From contig JAUMIR010000005.1 of NCBI GenBank assembly GCA_030847615.1, positions 208,738,645 to 208,802,644 on the forward strand: a DNA stretch of 64,000 nucleotides, given 5' to 3'. The position numbers were made by a program, and so were the translations under genes. The DNA comes from Gambelia wislizenii. Its lineage: Eukaryota; Chordata; Lepidosauria; Squamata; Crotaphytidae. A model generated the notes under the pieces. The model did no database searches, was not told where the DNA came from, and was given only the letters and a program-made list of their open reading frames with translations. Shown here one piece after another: positions 1 through 11,077 of the stretch. Each line of letters begins with the position of its first letter. Position 1 is the first letter of the stretch.

Positions 1-168
1 AGATAGCTGCAGTTCATGAGTTGCATCCAAGCAACTGTTAATGACTTTCCTGTTTTTTTCTTCTCTTATAAAGATCAGAGCGATTTACCCACTTGCATTC
101 ACCCCTTTGGGAGTGAAAGGGGATTTTAATTGCATGGCCAAGGAAGAAGAGAGGGAAAATGCTAGGCA

Positions 169-240
169 TGCCCCATGTGAGCCTCAAACTCACAACCTTC
201 TGATTATGAGACTGACATGCTGCCTACTTCACCAACAAGA
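169..240 (-). pseudogene. tRNA-Met(CAT)-like pseudogene or SINE head
   Basis: Read on the minus strand, these 72 bases follow the vertebrate elongator tRNA-Met closely: D-arm region with GTAGGCAGC, anticodon arm GTCAGTCTCATAATC with CAT anticodon, variable loop and T-arm GTGAGTTTGAGGCTCAC, then TGGGGCA as the 3' acceptor strand. The 5' acceptor strand no longer pairs well with the 3' strand, and the B box has drifted from GGTTCGA. It is therefore a decayed copy, either a tRNA pseudogene or the head of a tRNA-derived SINE. No CCA or A-rich tail was noted. Confidence 0.75.
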
Positions 241-329
241 CTTGTACAGGGTGAGGGAGCAGCGGGCTTCGACTTTGTCTTTTCAGCCTTGCAGAAAAGG
301 AAATGACTTGATACAATCACAGCGTTAGG

Positions 330-1370
330 CATGTAAGGTGCTAATTGCTGCAGAAGCTCCTTTGTTCTTGTTGCAAAAGAAGTCTCTGGTTAAGTAAATG
401 CCCAGAGCCTCCCAGTTTGCATAGTTCAGCCAATTCGACAGATCAGGGAACCCAGGGTAGATAGCAGACCAGAGATGGGAAGGGGGCAAGAGTTTCAAGG
501 CAGCAGGGGAGGAATAAATTTATTTTCAATAATAAGGAAACAATACATTAAATGAATTAAATGCAAGTATTTGTAAATTAAGCAGCCATAGAATTGCATG
601 AATTCAGGGTTAAAGAATACTGGATAACTCGGGAATGAAGTTATTAGTCTGTAAGTTTGACCGCTGGACAAACAGAGTGACCACTGGAAGTTGAATGCCA
701 GGGAAGCAGGAGGAACAACAGATCAGAGAACTGTGGGCAGAGCAGGCATGCCCACTCCTGCTACATGTGCTCACAGCATCTCATCACAATTGCAGAAAGT
801 TATTACTGCACAGTAAATTATGGTGGTTTTATGTCAGAATGGATTTCATTCATGCTCAGTGCCCATGAATGAAAATAAATGCTACTGGGACTTACAGCCA
901 ATGGTACAACCACCAAAGGGGAGTGATGTCATATGATCAGAATAGTTCCACTTCCAATACTATTACAGAAGTATAGTGTAACAACGTGTTGTGTAGTATT
1001 CCTCTTAGAAAGAGAATCATAGATATGAAGCTGCAGGGATGTACACACCTTTCCTCTCCCCTGTCACTTCTCAGCTAAACACACTTCCTGGTGCCAGTTT
1101 CTGTCCCATGTGCAACATACAATGACTCAGCCACATAAAAGGTGTTTTGTGTGTCCTCTGTTCATGGGCATATCTTTAAAGATCAATATGCTCAGTTTCT
1201 AGTTCAATGATCTCTTTAGTTTTTTGTTAAGTGCTATGGAAAGTCAGTCAGCCCTAATCAGAGGTTTGGCAATAGTAGCTAAATCCCAAATCTACGTAAA
1301 TCTACACAGCGTCTCTTCTAAATCTATCATTTTATGATGTCACTGTTTTAGTAAACTGAGAGGGAAGGAG
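330..1370. other. unassigned AT-rich DNA
   Basis: No coding signal, RNA gene or recognisable repeat was found. Confidence 0.5.
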
Positions 1371-1374
1371 AAAT

Positions 1375-1560
1375 TAGCCTTGTGGCACCTTTAACACTAC
1401 CCCATTTACACATTCAAGGGTAGCTGTGTTGGCCATGCAGAAAAACAAAATCCACAATCCACCAAACAAAACAAAACAAAACACAATATCTTTATTGCCC
1501 AATCAAATGCAAAACACATGCTGTTTTGATGCTCTACTGTCTTCTTCATCAGGCAAAAGA
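1375..1560. repeat. dispersed repeat with GTAGCTGTGTTGG and CTTCATCAGGC motifs
   Basis: The order of motifs (CTTGTGGCACCTTTAA, then GGGTAGCTGTGTTGG, an A-rich stretch, TCTTTATTG, and CTTCATCAGGCAAAAGATG) is one I recognise as a widespread amniote interspersed repeat, but I cannot name the family with certainty. It is decayed and non-coding. Confidence 0.5.
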
Positions 1561-1800
1561 TGTTAAAAATTAAAGAAAAGTGATGATGTTGGTGTCATAG
1601 GCCTACATGCTGTTTCAGATATTACTTGTGTCATTCAGGTGAGGGGTTTCATGCAGGCAGAGGCCACTCCTACTTCCTAGCCATGTAGAGTTGAGACAAA
1701 AGACAATAAAATTTAATTTCTTTTGTAGCAGTGCAGCAACCTTTCTGATATCCAGCATGTCCCTGTTTCCTGTTCCTTTGTGAGGCGACGGGCCCCTTTA

Positions 1801-2000
1801 TTTGCCACCCGAAAAGGTTAGGTCTGAAAAAAAAAAGAATTTAACATGTTACAGTGACAGGAGGGGGGTGGGATATAATATAGCGAGACAGGGACACTTT
1901 TTTGGTCCCGGTCTGATAATCTCCCCTGTCTCACTATATTATACCCCACCCCTCCTGTCCCTGTAATGTGTTGATTTTTTTTCAGAACTACCTTTTTTGC
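1801..2000. repeat. inverted repeat (fold-back)
   Basis: The left arm (about 1801-1893) and the reverse complement of the right arm (about 1923-2000) match through GGTTAGGTCTGAAAAA, GTTACAGTGACAGGAGG and GGGATATAATATAGCGAGACAGGG, separated by about 30 bases. Arms are roughly 75-90 bases with mismatches. Confidence 0.75.
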
Positions 2001-2317
2001 ACAGCAAAAACTGCTCTGCTCCTCTCCCCTCCAGCAGTCAAGAGTGGATGGAGCTCTCATAGAGCCCCATTCACTTCCTGGAAAGGAAATCCCAGTCGTT
2101 CTCATGACAGAATGATCACGTGGGAAATTTAAAAATACAAATACAAAAAGAAAAACCAAGCCCCAAAACACACTTTAAAAATCCCAAGTAACCCAGGGAG
2201 GTGAAAAAAAGTGTGTCACTTACCTTGATGTCTCAATCTTGACCGGACATGTTCAGCAGGGACCTCCCAATTACGCTGGCATTGCACCAGTGTAATGGGG
2301 CACATTTTCATTCTCCT

Positions 2318-2344
2318 GTCATTCCATTACAGTAATGGAATGAC
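2318..2344. repeat. perfect 13-bp palindrome with 1-base centre
   Basis: GTCATTCCATTAC is followed by A and then its exact reverse complement. It lies inside the fold-back repeat region. Confidence 0.85.
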
Positions 2345-2520
2345 GGATCCATTCACGGCTTAGCCTATGAATAGAAATGAGTGCAGGGGGTATGGAAAGG
2401 GCACGGGAACACCACAGGGATGACGTCATCTGAAAGGGAAGCCCTTTCGTGATCTCCTGTCATTCCTGTGATGGGATATTACAGTAATTTAATAATCTCC
2501 ATAGATAGAATTTGTACACT

Positions 2521-3330
2521 TATATATAATGCATTTAATATTTTATGCATTTTGTAAAATTTTGGATTAAGGCCCACTCACACTATCCATTTTGGCTCTA
2601 AAATCCCGTGTCAGTGAAACTAACATCTTCATCAACAAAATAGCTAAAACAGAGAATCAGGATTTAAGTCAGCTTAGTTCCACTAAATTTAACCTTCAAA
2701 CATCAGCAGTCAATTGTCTGATCCAATTTGGTCATCCATGTGTCAGTGTATGGTTTGAACGTTGGCTGCTTGATAGACATGCCTTAAGTGCTTGAATAAT
2801 CCTCCCAAGTTGATTCATGTTTGTCTAAGCTCAGACTAAATATGTATCTGAAAGTATCTTCAGCTAGAGAGTTTTGAAAAAGTTATTTAATTTGTTTCCA
2901 TACTAGGGATGTAAATCTTTACTTATTTCATTCTCACATTTGAAAAGGGGGAAAAATCAGTTTTCTCCCTGATATGGGGAAATAATGAGAGTTTTGTGTA
3001 TTTTTGTTTATTTTTTCCCATTTGGGGACTTTTCGGTAGGGTAAGGAATCAATCTTCCCAAAAAATATTGATGTTGCTCAAAAACCAAAACTGTATTTTG
3101 CATGTGATGTGATGTGTGTGTGTGTGTGTGTAAAAATATTTTTTTTAAAAAAAAAATTACATAGTTTACACAAAACCTACTGCAAATAGGACCCATGGAA
3201 ATAAAATCTGCCAAAAACTTCTTTTCTCAAGAAGGATGTGAACCATTACATGTTTTTGTTTACACAAAGTGCCAACTTTATGAGATTTCAAATTTTGTGA
3301 CTTCGATTGTAGTAGTAGTTGTTGTTCAGA
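2521..3330. other. unassigned DNA with (TG)n
   Basis: Only a short TG microsatellite near 3108-3131 followed by an A/T run was recognised. Confidence 0.5.
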
Positions 3331-3412
3331 CTGTGGTTTACTGGTAGAGCAAATGTTTTGTATACAGAAGATCCAACGTGCAAACCATACCATGTCCAGG
3401 TAGGGCTAGAGA
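3331..3412 (+). mobile_element. tRNA-derived SINE fragment (tRNA-Ala-like head)
   Basis: The order GGTAGAGCAAATG, then TTTTGTATACAGAAGATCC and CCAGGTAGGGCTAGAGA, matches the reptile SINE whose consensus resembles TGGTAGAGC with a GCATGCAGAAGG anticodon-stem region. The head is decayed and the tail is not obvious. Confidence 0.55.
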
Positions 3413-3414
3413 TG

Positions 3415-4150
3415 TTGAAGGAATATGGAAGGAATGACCATTATTTCTGAACTTAATGAATCTGCAATCTGTGGAACAAATAACTGTGTGGACTGTCTCT
3501 TCCTGTATGGTTTATTTACCATTATGAATCCTAATGTGCAGTTGCTGAGATTATACTAGTTACAATTGTGCCTAACCACAAAGGGAAGCTTGCCTCACCA
3601 GGCGATAAGGGGCAAAGGCAAAGAAAAACATACAGTGCCTAGGCTGGCCTGCTAACTGGAATTCAGATAAAGCCATAGAGAAAGCAGACAGTTTGGTTGG
3701 AGAAGAAAGAAGGGAAAACAGCAGGAGATGAAGAAAATTAAGCAAGTGAGTTCAAATTTTGTCCATAAAGGAGCATGAGAAGAAAGAATTAAGTTAGGTA
3801 TGCAAGAGGAAAGAGGACAAGATGTAAATATCACTTCTTTTCCCAATAGGTGCAGGCCATCTGTCATGAATAATTTACCAGAAACAAGAAGGATACAATG
3901 AATACCTGGGGAATCATGGGTCAAAACCAAATTTAGGCTTTTAATACTGTGTTGGCTGAAATGGATTCACCCATCCTCTCCTCTCCATGGCAGCTTCTCC
4001 ATCCCACACCCCACCCTAAGTTCTGAACAGAGGGTTGGCCCATGCTGTACATAGCATTCCATAGAGTAGATGGGTGTGGAGGGTACACTACTCCAGCCAG
4101 TCCCTTTCCATACCCCTAACTTTAAATTTAACCTTGGTGGTATATCTTTG
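3415..4150. other. unassigned DNA
   Basis: No gene or repeat was recognised. Confidence 0.5.
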
Positions 4151-4154
4151 AATA

Positions 4155-4315
4155 TTCATTCATTCATTCATTCATTCATTCATTGTCTGACTTATTTCTC
4201 AGGTATGGGGCTCAAGACAATTTACCAAAGTTAAATCAGGTACAGCTAAATATTCACATCATGCAAATGTTAAAATAGAATTAAACTATTTAAAAGAATT
4301 TAAAGCAATTTAAAA
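4155..4315. repeat. (ATTC)n microsatellite plus AT-rich repeat tail
   Basis: About seven ATTC units (4155-4183) adjoin GGGCTCAAGACAATTTACCAAAG and a run of AATTTAAA-type sequence. This resembles the 3' end of reptile SINE/LINE copies in minus orientation. Confidence 0.5.
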
Positions 4316-4508
4316 CCATGCTCATGTTTTTAAAAAGAAAAGAAAATCAAACAATGCCTTTCCCCATGAGCAATCATTCCACAAAGGCCTGGCAAACAAA
4401 CAACAAAAAGTCTGACCCTTTCTATGGCAAGGAAGATACTAGTATAGCCTCTCTAGTAAGGGATCAGCCACCAAGCAGGCCCTTTTCCATGTTCCCACCA
4501 GAGATATA

Positions 4509-5221
4509 AGGTCTGTCTATTAAACAATGAGATTAATACAATAACCCATCTTTATTTATATATATATTACAATTCTAATGCTTGTCCCCTTCAATGTACT
4601 CCCTGTTCACACTCACACACCAATGCAGTCCTGTTTTCCACTATTTAAAGGTGTGGAGCAGATCAGTTTCTGTCTGTCAGCTGTTTCAACACATCTGCCA
4701 TTTTCTTCTTAACAGCATCCATTGACTCAATTGCTTAAAGAGTGTGATCCTTTAAGCATCAGTTTCACTTTAGGGAAAAGAAAAAAGTCATATGGTGCCA
4801 AATCTGCCAAATATGGAGGATGTTCAAGTGTAGTAATGAGTTTATCGGCCAAAAACTGCTTCACAGAAAGTGCTGTGTAAGCAGATGCATTGTCTTGATG
4901 AAGAACAAAACCATTTTCCCACACTTCTGGCCTTTGTTTTCTGACTTTTTCTCTCAGCTTTGTCAAAACTTCCTTTTAATAATGCTGGTTCACTGTTCTG
5001 CCTTCTGGAACCCATCTTATCAAAATTATGCCCTTTAAGGTAAAAAATGAGTTTTGTTTTGCATGTGGACTTGCTTTGCTGTGCTTTTTTCGTTGTTGTT
5101 GGTGATGGTGTTTTCCAATGCATTGACTGTCATTTTGTCTCAGGAACATACTGGAACAAGGGAGTTGTATGCTTCTGTAGCCAACCCCAGTTAACAATGT
5201 AGCCCTGACAGATCCTACCAT
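4509..5221 (-). mobile_element. mariner (Tc1/mariner) remnant with transposase pseudogene
   Basis: The low-coordinate end begins AGGTCTGTCTATTAAA directly after a TA dinucleotide, as expected for a mariner terminus and TA target. Minus-strand frames at 4727-4966 and 4976-5221 read as the C-terminal half of a mariner transposase. Visible motifs are LREKVRKQRPEVWENG, then HQDNASAYTALSVKQFL with the second catalytic Asp, then LEHPPYLADLAPYDFFLFPK with the third Asp, and upstream WVPEGRTVNQHY. The two frames are offset, so there is at least one frameshift. The 5' half with the helix-turn-helix and first Asp is missing, and the element abuts an L2-like fragment at about 5222. It is a dead DNA transposon fragment that cannot make an active transposase. 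Confidence 0.85.
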
Positions 5222-5640
5222 TCAAAGAGTGAAACAGGAGCTCTCCAACACTACCTTCTGGATTTGCTGCATCAAGAAACAATGTAGCCACTTAAACAGT
5301 GATTCCAGATGCCATTCCAGCAAAGTAGCCCAGAAGGATACCATGACTGATTGTATCAAAACCCCTATGAGGTCCAGCAGAACAAATAGAGATACATCCT
5401 GTCCAGTTCCTGGCATAGGCCATTTACCAACACAATCCAAACTCTCTTTGTATTATAGCCAGGCCTGGAACCAGATTGAAACAGATCTAGGCAATCTGTC
5501 TCATCCAGGAACACCTGGAGCTGGGAAGCCACCACATGCTCCAGTACCTTGTCCAGAAATGGAATGTTGGAAACTAGATGGTAGTTTTCCAATATGATGG
5601 GGTCCAGGGAGAGTTTTTTTCAACAATTATCTTATAACTG
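5222..5640 (-). mobile_element. L2-like LINE reverse transcriptase fragment
   Basis: Minus-strand translation at 5365-5592 contains NYHLVSNIPFLDKVLEHVV, AFLDETD-like and FQSGSRPGYNT motifs, the N-terminal fingers region of an L2-clade reverse transcriptase. The following minus-strand frame (5222-5440) continues in another phase with VLLDL and WLHCFL motifs near RT motif A. It is frameshifted and lacks the catalytic palm. It directly adjoins the mariner remnant, so one inserted into or recombined next to the other. Confidence 0.75.
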
Positions 5641-5699
5641 CTTCCTTTAGCCTTGATTGAACTCTGTTTTGTTCTAGTGAGGCATTTACCACTCCCTCT

Positions 5700-7230
5700 A
5701 CCCACTCGGCCATTTCTTTTTTGGTGATGACCAACCAGAAAGGGTAAAGGGGAAAAACATACACATGGTGCCTCTCACCTCTCCAAAAATCCTGTTGACA
5801 TCCTCATAATAGAAAATTGAAAACTATGCATAGTGACTGGACAAGCAAGGATCAAAGTTACATACACTGGATCTATATTAACTATAGAATGTAAGTCAGA
5901 GCAGATTCGATTGATTTATCTGGAAAGTGTCAGGCAAGGTGCTCACAGTGGGCTGTCAAATGGTCTGCATTATATGCATTAGCAAACCTATGTATGTAGA
6001 GAATTCATCACAATCTGAATTACAGAAATGGAATGGAATTTAAAATGAAGTCTGGAACACAGAAAGAGAGAGAACTGTCTATCCCTTTGTAGGGACTGGA
6101 AAGATTCATTTCTGAGACCCAACAGAGTCATTACCACACATTGTAGAATAGTCTTCTTCACCCTGATGTTCTCCGAATCTGTTTGGCTACAAAAGCCATC
6201 ATTCAAGCCAACATGGTCAATACTGATGGAAAACATAAGTAGACTATACTGAGATAACTAGACCAATGGATTGGTATAGTATATGGCAGCTTCCTGTGTT
6301 ACAGAACAAAGATATTGCTTTAAAACATTTAAATTTTCTCTAATACATTCGTCTACAAAATTAAGTGCTTTAGCCTTGTTCTCTTGTTTGTTTGGAATCT
6401 GTTTAAAGATAACAAATGCTAGTATTGTGACCTGCTAGAAAGATTAGCCTCTTTGTTATATTTTCCTGTTATTTTCCCAATTACATTTAGACATAATAAG
6501 AACTTTCTGTTTTTGTTTTTATCTTAGCAGATAAAGAAAACATATTTATGAAAATTTCCATTCAATATTTCACACAATCAGGGAGAAATTGCACTTCATT
6601 TTCTATAATTTAAATGGAATTTCAATCATTCCTCCATGATTATGTTTACTTTAATCTTCATTACAACCAACATTTGTCACTTGGACTATAAACATTTAAT
6701 ATTAAAGAGATGAGATGTGAAATTTGATGCATTCCATGCTATAGGAAATAAATCAGAAATACCAAATTATTAGGCTGTGTATTAAAAAGAAACTTTATAT
6801 CTTTTTATTTATTCTATTCACTTAAATGTATAGTTTTAAAAGCAAAGCAATAGAGTAGCATCACACTCCCAAAGTTAATTAACTGAGAACAGAGGGTCAA
6901 TATACCATGAAAATTCTCATTCTGATCATTTCAAGTAATGGATTCTAATTTTTTATATTCTAAGTCACTAATCTTTTGAGAATCTTGGCTAGTTCCTATT
7001 GGGGGGATCAAGATTCCTCTCTCTCTTAAGAAATTTAACAGAGGAGAGAATTTTACATAAAATTCTCCATTCCATGCTTGACATAAGCTGTTCATCCTTG
7101 AGTAGATAATTATTTGTTTAAATATTCATATTTCACAACAATGAATGGAGGTCAAAGTGTCAGAAAGAAAGATGATTAGTATATGTGAGCTTTCATTGAC
7201 CTGATCCTTTTTATTGGAGTATGGTGGTCA
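5700..7230. other. unassigned AT-rich DNA
   Basis: No gene or repeat was recognised in this stretch. Confidence 0.5.
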
Positions 7231-7234
7231 CTAG

Positions 7235-7400
7235 ACTTAGGCCAAATCCACACCATGGCTACCATGGCTTCTTCCTATGGAATACTGGGTTGTGTAGTTT
7301 TACAAGATTTTTAGCCTTCTCTGCCAAAGAATGCTCGTGTCTCACCATTTGGCTAGAATGGTTCATAGGGCTATAAGAATCTGTTTTACATGTTCAGAAT
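7235..7400. mobile_element. hAT-like MITE fragment
   Basis: CCACACCATGGCTACCATGG and TTCCTATGGAATACTGGGTTGTGTAGTTT match the internal part of the MITE family seen more completely at 32251, 40910 and 49402. The termini are not clear. Confidence 0.4.
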
Positions 7401-7412
7401 ATAGCTTTGTCT

Positions 7413-7660
7413 ATATTTTTAAAATTTATTTAGTTATTTATGCCCCATTCTTCAGCTATCAGGGTGGCTTACAAATTGTTTTCAAGCAATAGCAGTTTAC
7501 ACATCTACACTGCAAGAAGCAGCTTCCAATGTATGTTAGCTAATTGCCCCACAAGCCAAGTATTAACTGTCAATGGCTTGCCAAGGTTACACAGAAGGGT
7601 CTTTCTCAGCCTACAGATTTCAGGAATTGAAACTTAAACCATTAAACAATGACCCTTTCC
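7413..7660 (-). mobile_element. Sauria/ACA-type SINE, degraded
   Basis: It closely parallels the SINE at 51018-51296: TTATTTATGCCCCATTCTTCAGC, GGTGGCTTACAAATTGTTTT, AGCAATAGCAGTTTACACATCTACACTGC and TTCCAATGTATGTTAGCTAATTGCCC. The tRNA-like head, expected at the high-coordinate side, is decayed. Confidence 0.7.
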
Positions 7661-8932
7661 AAGTGTAATTCACCCAATACAAAATAAATCATAGAGCCCA
7701 TCTATATGAGCAGAAAAATGTGAATTGGTGCGTACTCACACAAATTTGAAGCAGGATCAACTTGTCCTAATGGTGTTTGGCAAAATCTCAGGCATGTGAG
7801 GCTAGCCCCTTTTGCTGTTCCAATAGGCATGCCTGCAATTCAATGACAGCTACAACTCACACTTTTATGTTTGCCAGTTGCCACTGCTAAACATTTGTTT
7901 AAAAAGCTATATCTAAGGTGAAAAAGTGTGATAGTATGATATTCTGCCTAAATAAAAGTAAAAAATAAAAGAAAAGGGTTGTTTTGTTGCATCATCATAC
8001 TATCGCTAAGGCAAAAATCCAAGATGGTGGTTCTGCGGTGCTTGCCTTCTTAGAAAGCCCTGACTCCTGCTGCCATCCAGCCAATCAGCTTTCTGCTTCT
8101 GCTTTTCTGGGGCTATGCGAATAAATTCAATCACCTGTCCTAATGGCTGATCATACTCATTACCCACAGAGTTTTTAAAAATTATTGGGGAAAGCCCTGA
8201 AGGCTGTTCCCTTGGGATTTATGGTGGAATTGGACCCCCTCCTTCTGAATATGGCAGAATTATGCAGGATCCCATTAGGACAGGTAGGATTCTAAGTGAA
8301 TTCTAAGAGGATTATCTTCATCATTTAGACAGGCCCATAGTATGGTAGAAGAATGGTCAAAAAAGCAACATGGAACATTACTTTTGAAATAAACTAGAAG
8401 TCTAAGAGGCTAACTTGTGTTAACAGCAGTGCTGTTGGAGCTTAGATTTCATGCAGTTGAGATCAGCAAACATAAATAAGCTTATATATCTTTGATCCTA
8501 ATAACATAAGCAGAAACAAGACATGAATCGAACACTCAGTGGGGCATATGTTACATCCTTCTCACCACTGTATCACCTCAGGATGCATGTGGTGCTTCTT
8601 GTTTGACAGCAGCAACTTAAAAATCTCACAAGAGCTGGAAAACATACATATCAAAGAAAAACGTCTGAAATGTATACAAGGCCATAAAAATCTATTTATA
8701 CTATGTCACATTATTTGTCCATGTAGCCCAGCACTATCAATTCTAACTGATAGCAAAAATGCAGCCAATTGTCTTTCAAATCACCTGCTACTTTTAACTG
8801 AGGATACCAGTGAGTCATTTAGGTAAACTTACCATAAAGAACATTTGAAAAAACTAGTTTATCACTTAAATTTTGAGTGTATGTATAATTGTATGAGTGT
8901 GCAAAACAGCTTGGAATCTTCTAAGAATAAAC
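7661..8932. other. unassigned DNA
   Basis: No coding or repeat signal was identified. The frame at 8539-8826 has no recognisable motifs. Confidence 0.45.
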
Positions 8933-9018
8933 ACAGTGACGTGCTGAAACCATTCCAAGCTAATCAGCTGAAGTATGATCTAGAATAAGCAGCTGAAGTC
9001 TAAAACCCATCATCGTAC
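8933..9018 (+). repeat. 86-bp direct repeat, copy 1
   Basis: It starts ACAGTGACGTGCTGAAACC and runs through GATCTAGAATAAGCAGCTGAAG to CCCATCATCGTACTT. It recurs at 9612-9699 with few differences. Confidence 0.85.
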
Positions 9019-9204
9019 TTAATTATGGATGGATTCAGGATATCATCATTTCTTGCTGAAAGTAACAGCCCAGGCTCCAGTATTATATTATGTGTATTGT
9101 TTGAATGGGTTTGTGTTACCATTAAGAGATGAGTCAAATATATTGTCATCAACCATAGTTTTTCCTTAGCCTTGATGTAGTTTATTGACACCTATTGACT
9201 GTGA
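9017..9204 (+). repeat. duplicated segment A (empty site)
   Basis: It runs from ACTTAATTATGGATGG through TTTCTTGCTGAAAGTAACAG to CATAGTTTTTCCTTAGCC and CTATTGAC. It is homologous to 10310-10393 plus 10742-10845. It lacks the LINE fragment present in segment B, so it shows the pre-insertion state. Confidence 0.85.
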
Positions 9205-9612
9205 TGAACTCATTAACACACACACACTGAAGCAAGATCTATACAAAGAAGTAGTTTATTGATCAGGCTATGCAGTATGGATCAGGGCAAAGCCAGTTCT
9301 GAAAACACTAAGCAGTACAAAAAGATAAAACCCCTCTCCCCTGAGGTTTAATTTCCATAACACCAATTCACAGCTACATTCCCCTCCTGGGAATCAAGCC
9401 CCAGCTGTCTTTCCAGACCAACTCCTTGTCCTTAGTGTACCTTCCCTCTCCTTCCAGATCCCCCAGACTTCGACCTTAGTGTTTCTCCCCTCTCCCTCCA
9501 GATCTCCCAGACTTCGACCTTAGTGTGCCTCACCTCTCCCCTCAGGGGTCCTCCCAGAGCACTCCAGCATTCCATTAACTCAAGGCCTGATAAGGAGAAC
9601 ATACCCAGTATA
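9205..9612 (-). mobile_element. LTR-like element
   Basis: The block begins TGTGATGAACTC and ends CAGTATACA, giving TG...CA termini. On the minus strand an AATAAA signal (plus coordinates 9255-9260) lies about 50 bases before the putative end, as in an R-U5 region. A decayed relative lies at 22690-22870 (AAAACACTGAACAATGC matches AAAACACTAAGCAGTAC here). No clean target-site duplication was found, so the exact ends and LTR status are uncertain. Confidence 0.45.
9430..9561. repeat. 44-bp tandem repeat
   Basis: CCTTAGTGT begins at 9430, 9474 and 9518, a 44-bp period, with CTCCAGATC and CCCAGACTTCGA inside each unit. It lies inside the LTR-like block. Confidence 0.85.
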
Positions 9613-9699
9613 CAGTGATGTGCTGAAACCATTCCAAGCTAAGCAGCTGAATTATGATCTAGAATAAGCAGATGAAGTCTAGAACCCATCATCCTACTT
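9612..9699 (+). repeat. 86-bp direct repeat, copy 2
   Basis: Starts ACAGTGATGTGCTGAAACC and is nearly identical to 8933-9018. Together the copies bracket segment A and the LTR-like block. Confidence 0.85.
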
Positions 9700-10309
9700 G
9701 TAGTATGTGGGAAAATCATTATTGTAATGCAATACAATCTTGTGTATCCCATGTTAAGTTCAGTTTAGGAATTTTCCCTACATGCATCAGTTCTTCCACT
9801 CTCCCTTTTCTTAACTAGGCAATTTCAGCCAAATAGACCTAATTTAAATATTATATGACACTTTGTCTAAGTTCCTTTTAAGTTTTGTCTCCATGTGGCT
9901 GGAGCCATATTTGCCTTATTTGCTCTCTTAGGAGTGTCTTTGAGTCACCATGTAGCATGTAGCCCACACCGTTTAAAGGCTGGGTGAGTCTTTTCCTACC
10001 CTAAACCCTCATAGTTAGGGGTGGTTTAAATTTGTTTTAATATGTAGATTAAGATTGATATACCTTCAGTAAACTTTTGATATGCTTTTTAAACTGACTT
10101 CTTTGTTGTTTTAATGAGTCTGATTGGGTGATCAGACCACACATTTAAATGTTAATTGAGCTGTGTCTGCATTCCAGTGCTTTACTCTGCTTAATTTGAA
10201 AGAAAAGTGGTTTTTACTTTTAAAGAAGATATTTTTATTTTTAAAAGGGCTAGATCCCTGGAATTTTTTAAAAAATACGTTTTTAATTTTAGACTCATAC
10301 TTCCAACAC
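9700..10309. other. unassigned AT-rich DNA
   Basis: No gene or repeat was recognised. Confidence 0.4.
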
Positions 10310-10845
10310 TACTTAATTATGGATGGTTTCAGAATATCATCATTTCTTGCTGAAAGTAACAGTCCAGGCTCCAATATTATATTATATTATGTGTGCGCTC
10401 CAAAAAAGCGATACAAAGACTCCTTGAAACAACATCTCAGGCTCGGCCAAATTGATCACCAACAGGGGTCCGCACTGGCCTCACATCGGAAGGCATGGAG
10501 ACGCACTATCCACAATGCTGCAGCCTTATTTGAGAACTCACACCAAACAAATCTCGAAGAGAAACGACAACGCAGAAAGAATCACAACCCAAAAACATTA
10601 CCCAAGGAGACCTTCTGCTGTGCTTTCTGCAACCGGACTTGTTTATCTTGGATTGGCCTTTTTAGTCATCAGCGCGCTTGCAGAAAGCACGGGATGAGTC
10701 CTTCCTGAATCTTCGTTTGCGAAGAAAAGCCAGAGAGAGAGATTGGTTGAATGGGTCTGTGTTACCGTTAAGAGATGAGACAAAGATATTGTCATCAACC
10801 ATAGTTTTTCCTTAGCCTTTATGTAGTTTACTGATGCCTATTGAC
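10310..10845 (+). repeat. duplicated segment B (occupied site)
   Basis: The homologue of segment A is split after ATTATGTGT by the LINE fragment at 10395-10741 and resumes with ATTGGTTGAATGGG. The duplicated sequence continues to about CTATTGAC at 10845. Confidence 0.85.
10395..10741 (+). mobile_element. 5'-truncated copy of the APE-type LINE (3' end)
   Basis: It encodes the C-terminal tail of the LINE protein: KKRYKDSLKQHLRLGQIDHQQ, HRKAWRRTIHNAA and the CCAFCNRTCLSWIGLFSHQRAC zinc finger, ending MSPS-stop as in the full copy. After the stop comes the 3' hairpin (10711-10724) and a short GA tail. The upstream part of this open frame (from 10163) is host sequence fused by chance. There is no promoter or catalytic domain. 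Comparison with segment A defines both ends. Confidence 0.9.
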
Positions 10846-11077
10846 AATCTGATGTTTAAAGAGTTCAAATAATGTGTATTATATACTTTATTCTTTTCTC
10901 TCTCAAATGTTCCATGTTCACACAGGTGATATTTAATACTTTTTTTTTCCCTAGCAAGAGACATGTGGCAAGGAGCTACTGTTCACTACAGTTAAACCAT
11001 ATAGTCTGGCATAGTTAGGACATGACTAGACAGAAATGTTCCCTGTGTATCCTGCATCTCCAGCTGAGGATAAATGA

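Larger units (their letters stand above)
1760..2520. mobile_element. non-autonomous DNA-transposon-like repeat with fold-back core
   Basis: This stretch holds a long inverted repeat (1801-2000) and a short perfect palindrome (2318-2344). A block around 2185-2290 (CCCAAGTAACCCAGGGAGG, then AGTGTGTCACTTACC) recurs in diverged form near 42445-42560. Shared sequence at two loci plus internal inverted repeats suggest a non-autonomous DNA element. No transposase frame is visible and the exact ends are not resolved. Confidence 0.45.

Noticed and set aside
10163..10708. 181-codon frame as a possible gene
   Set aside because: Its first half is host sequence (duplicated segment B flank) and its second half is the truncated LINE C-terminus; fusion by insertion.
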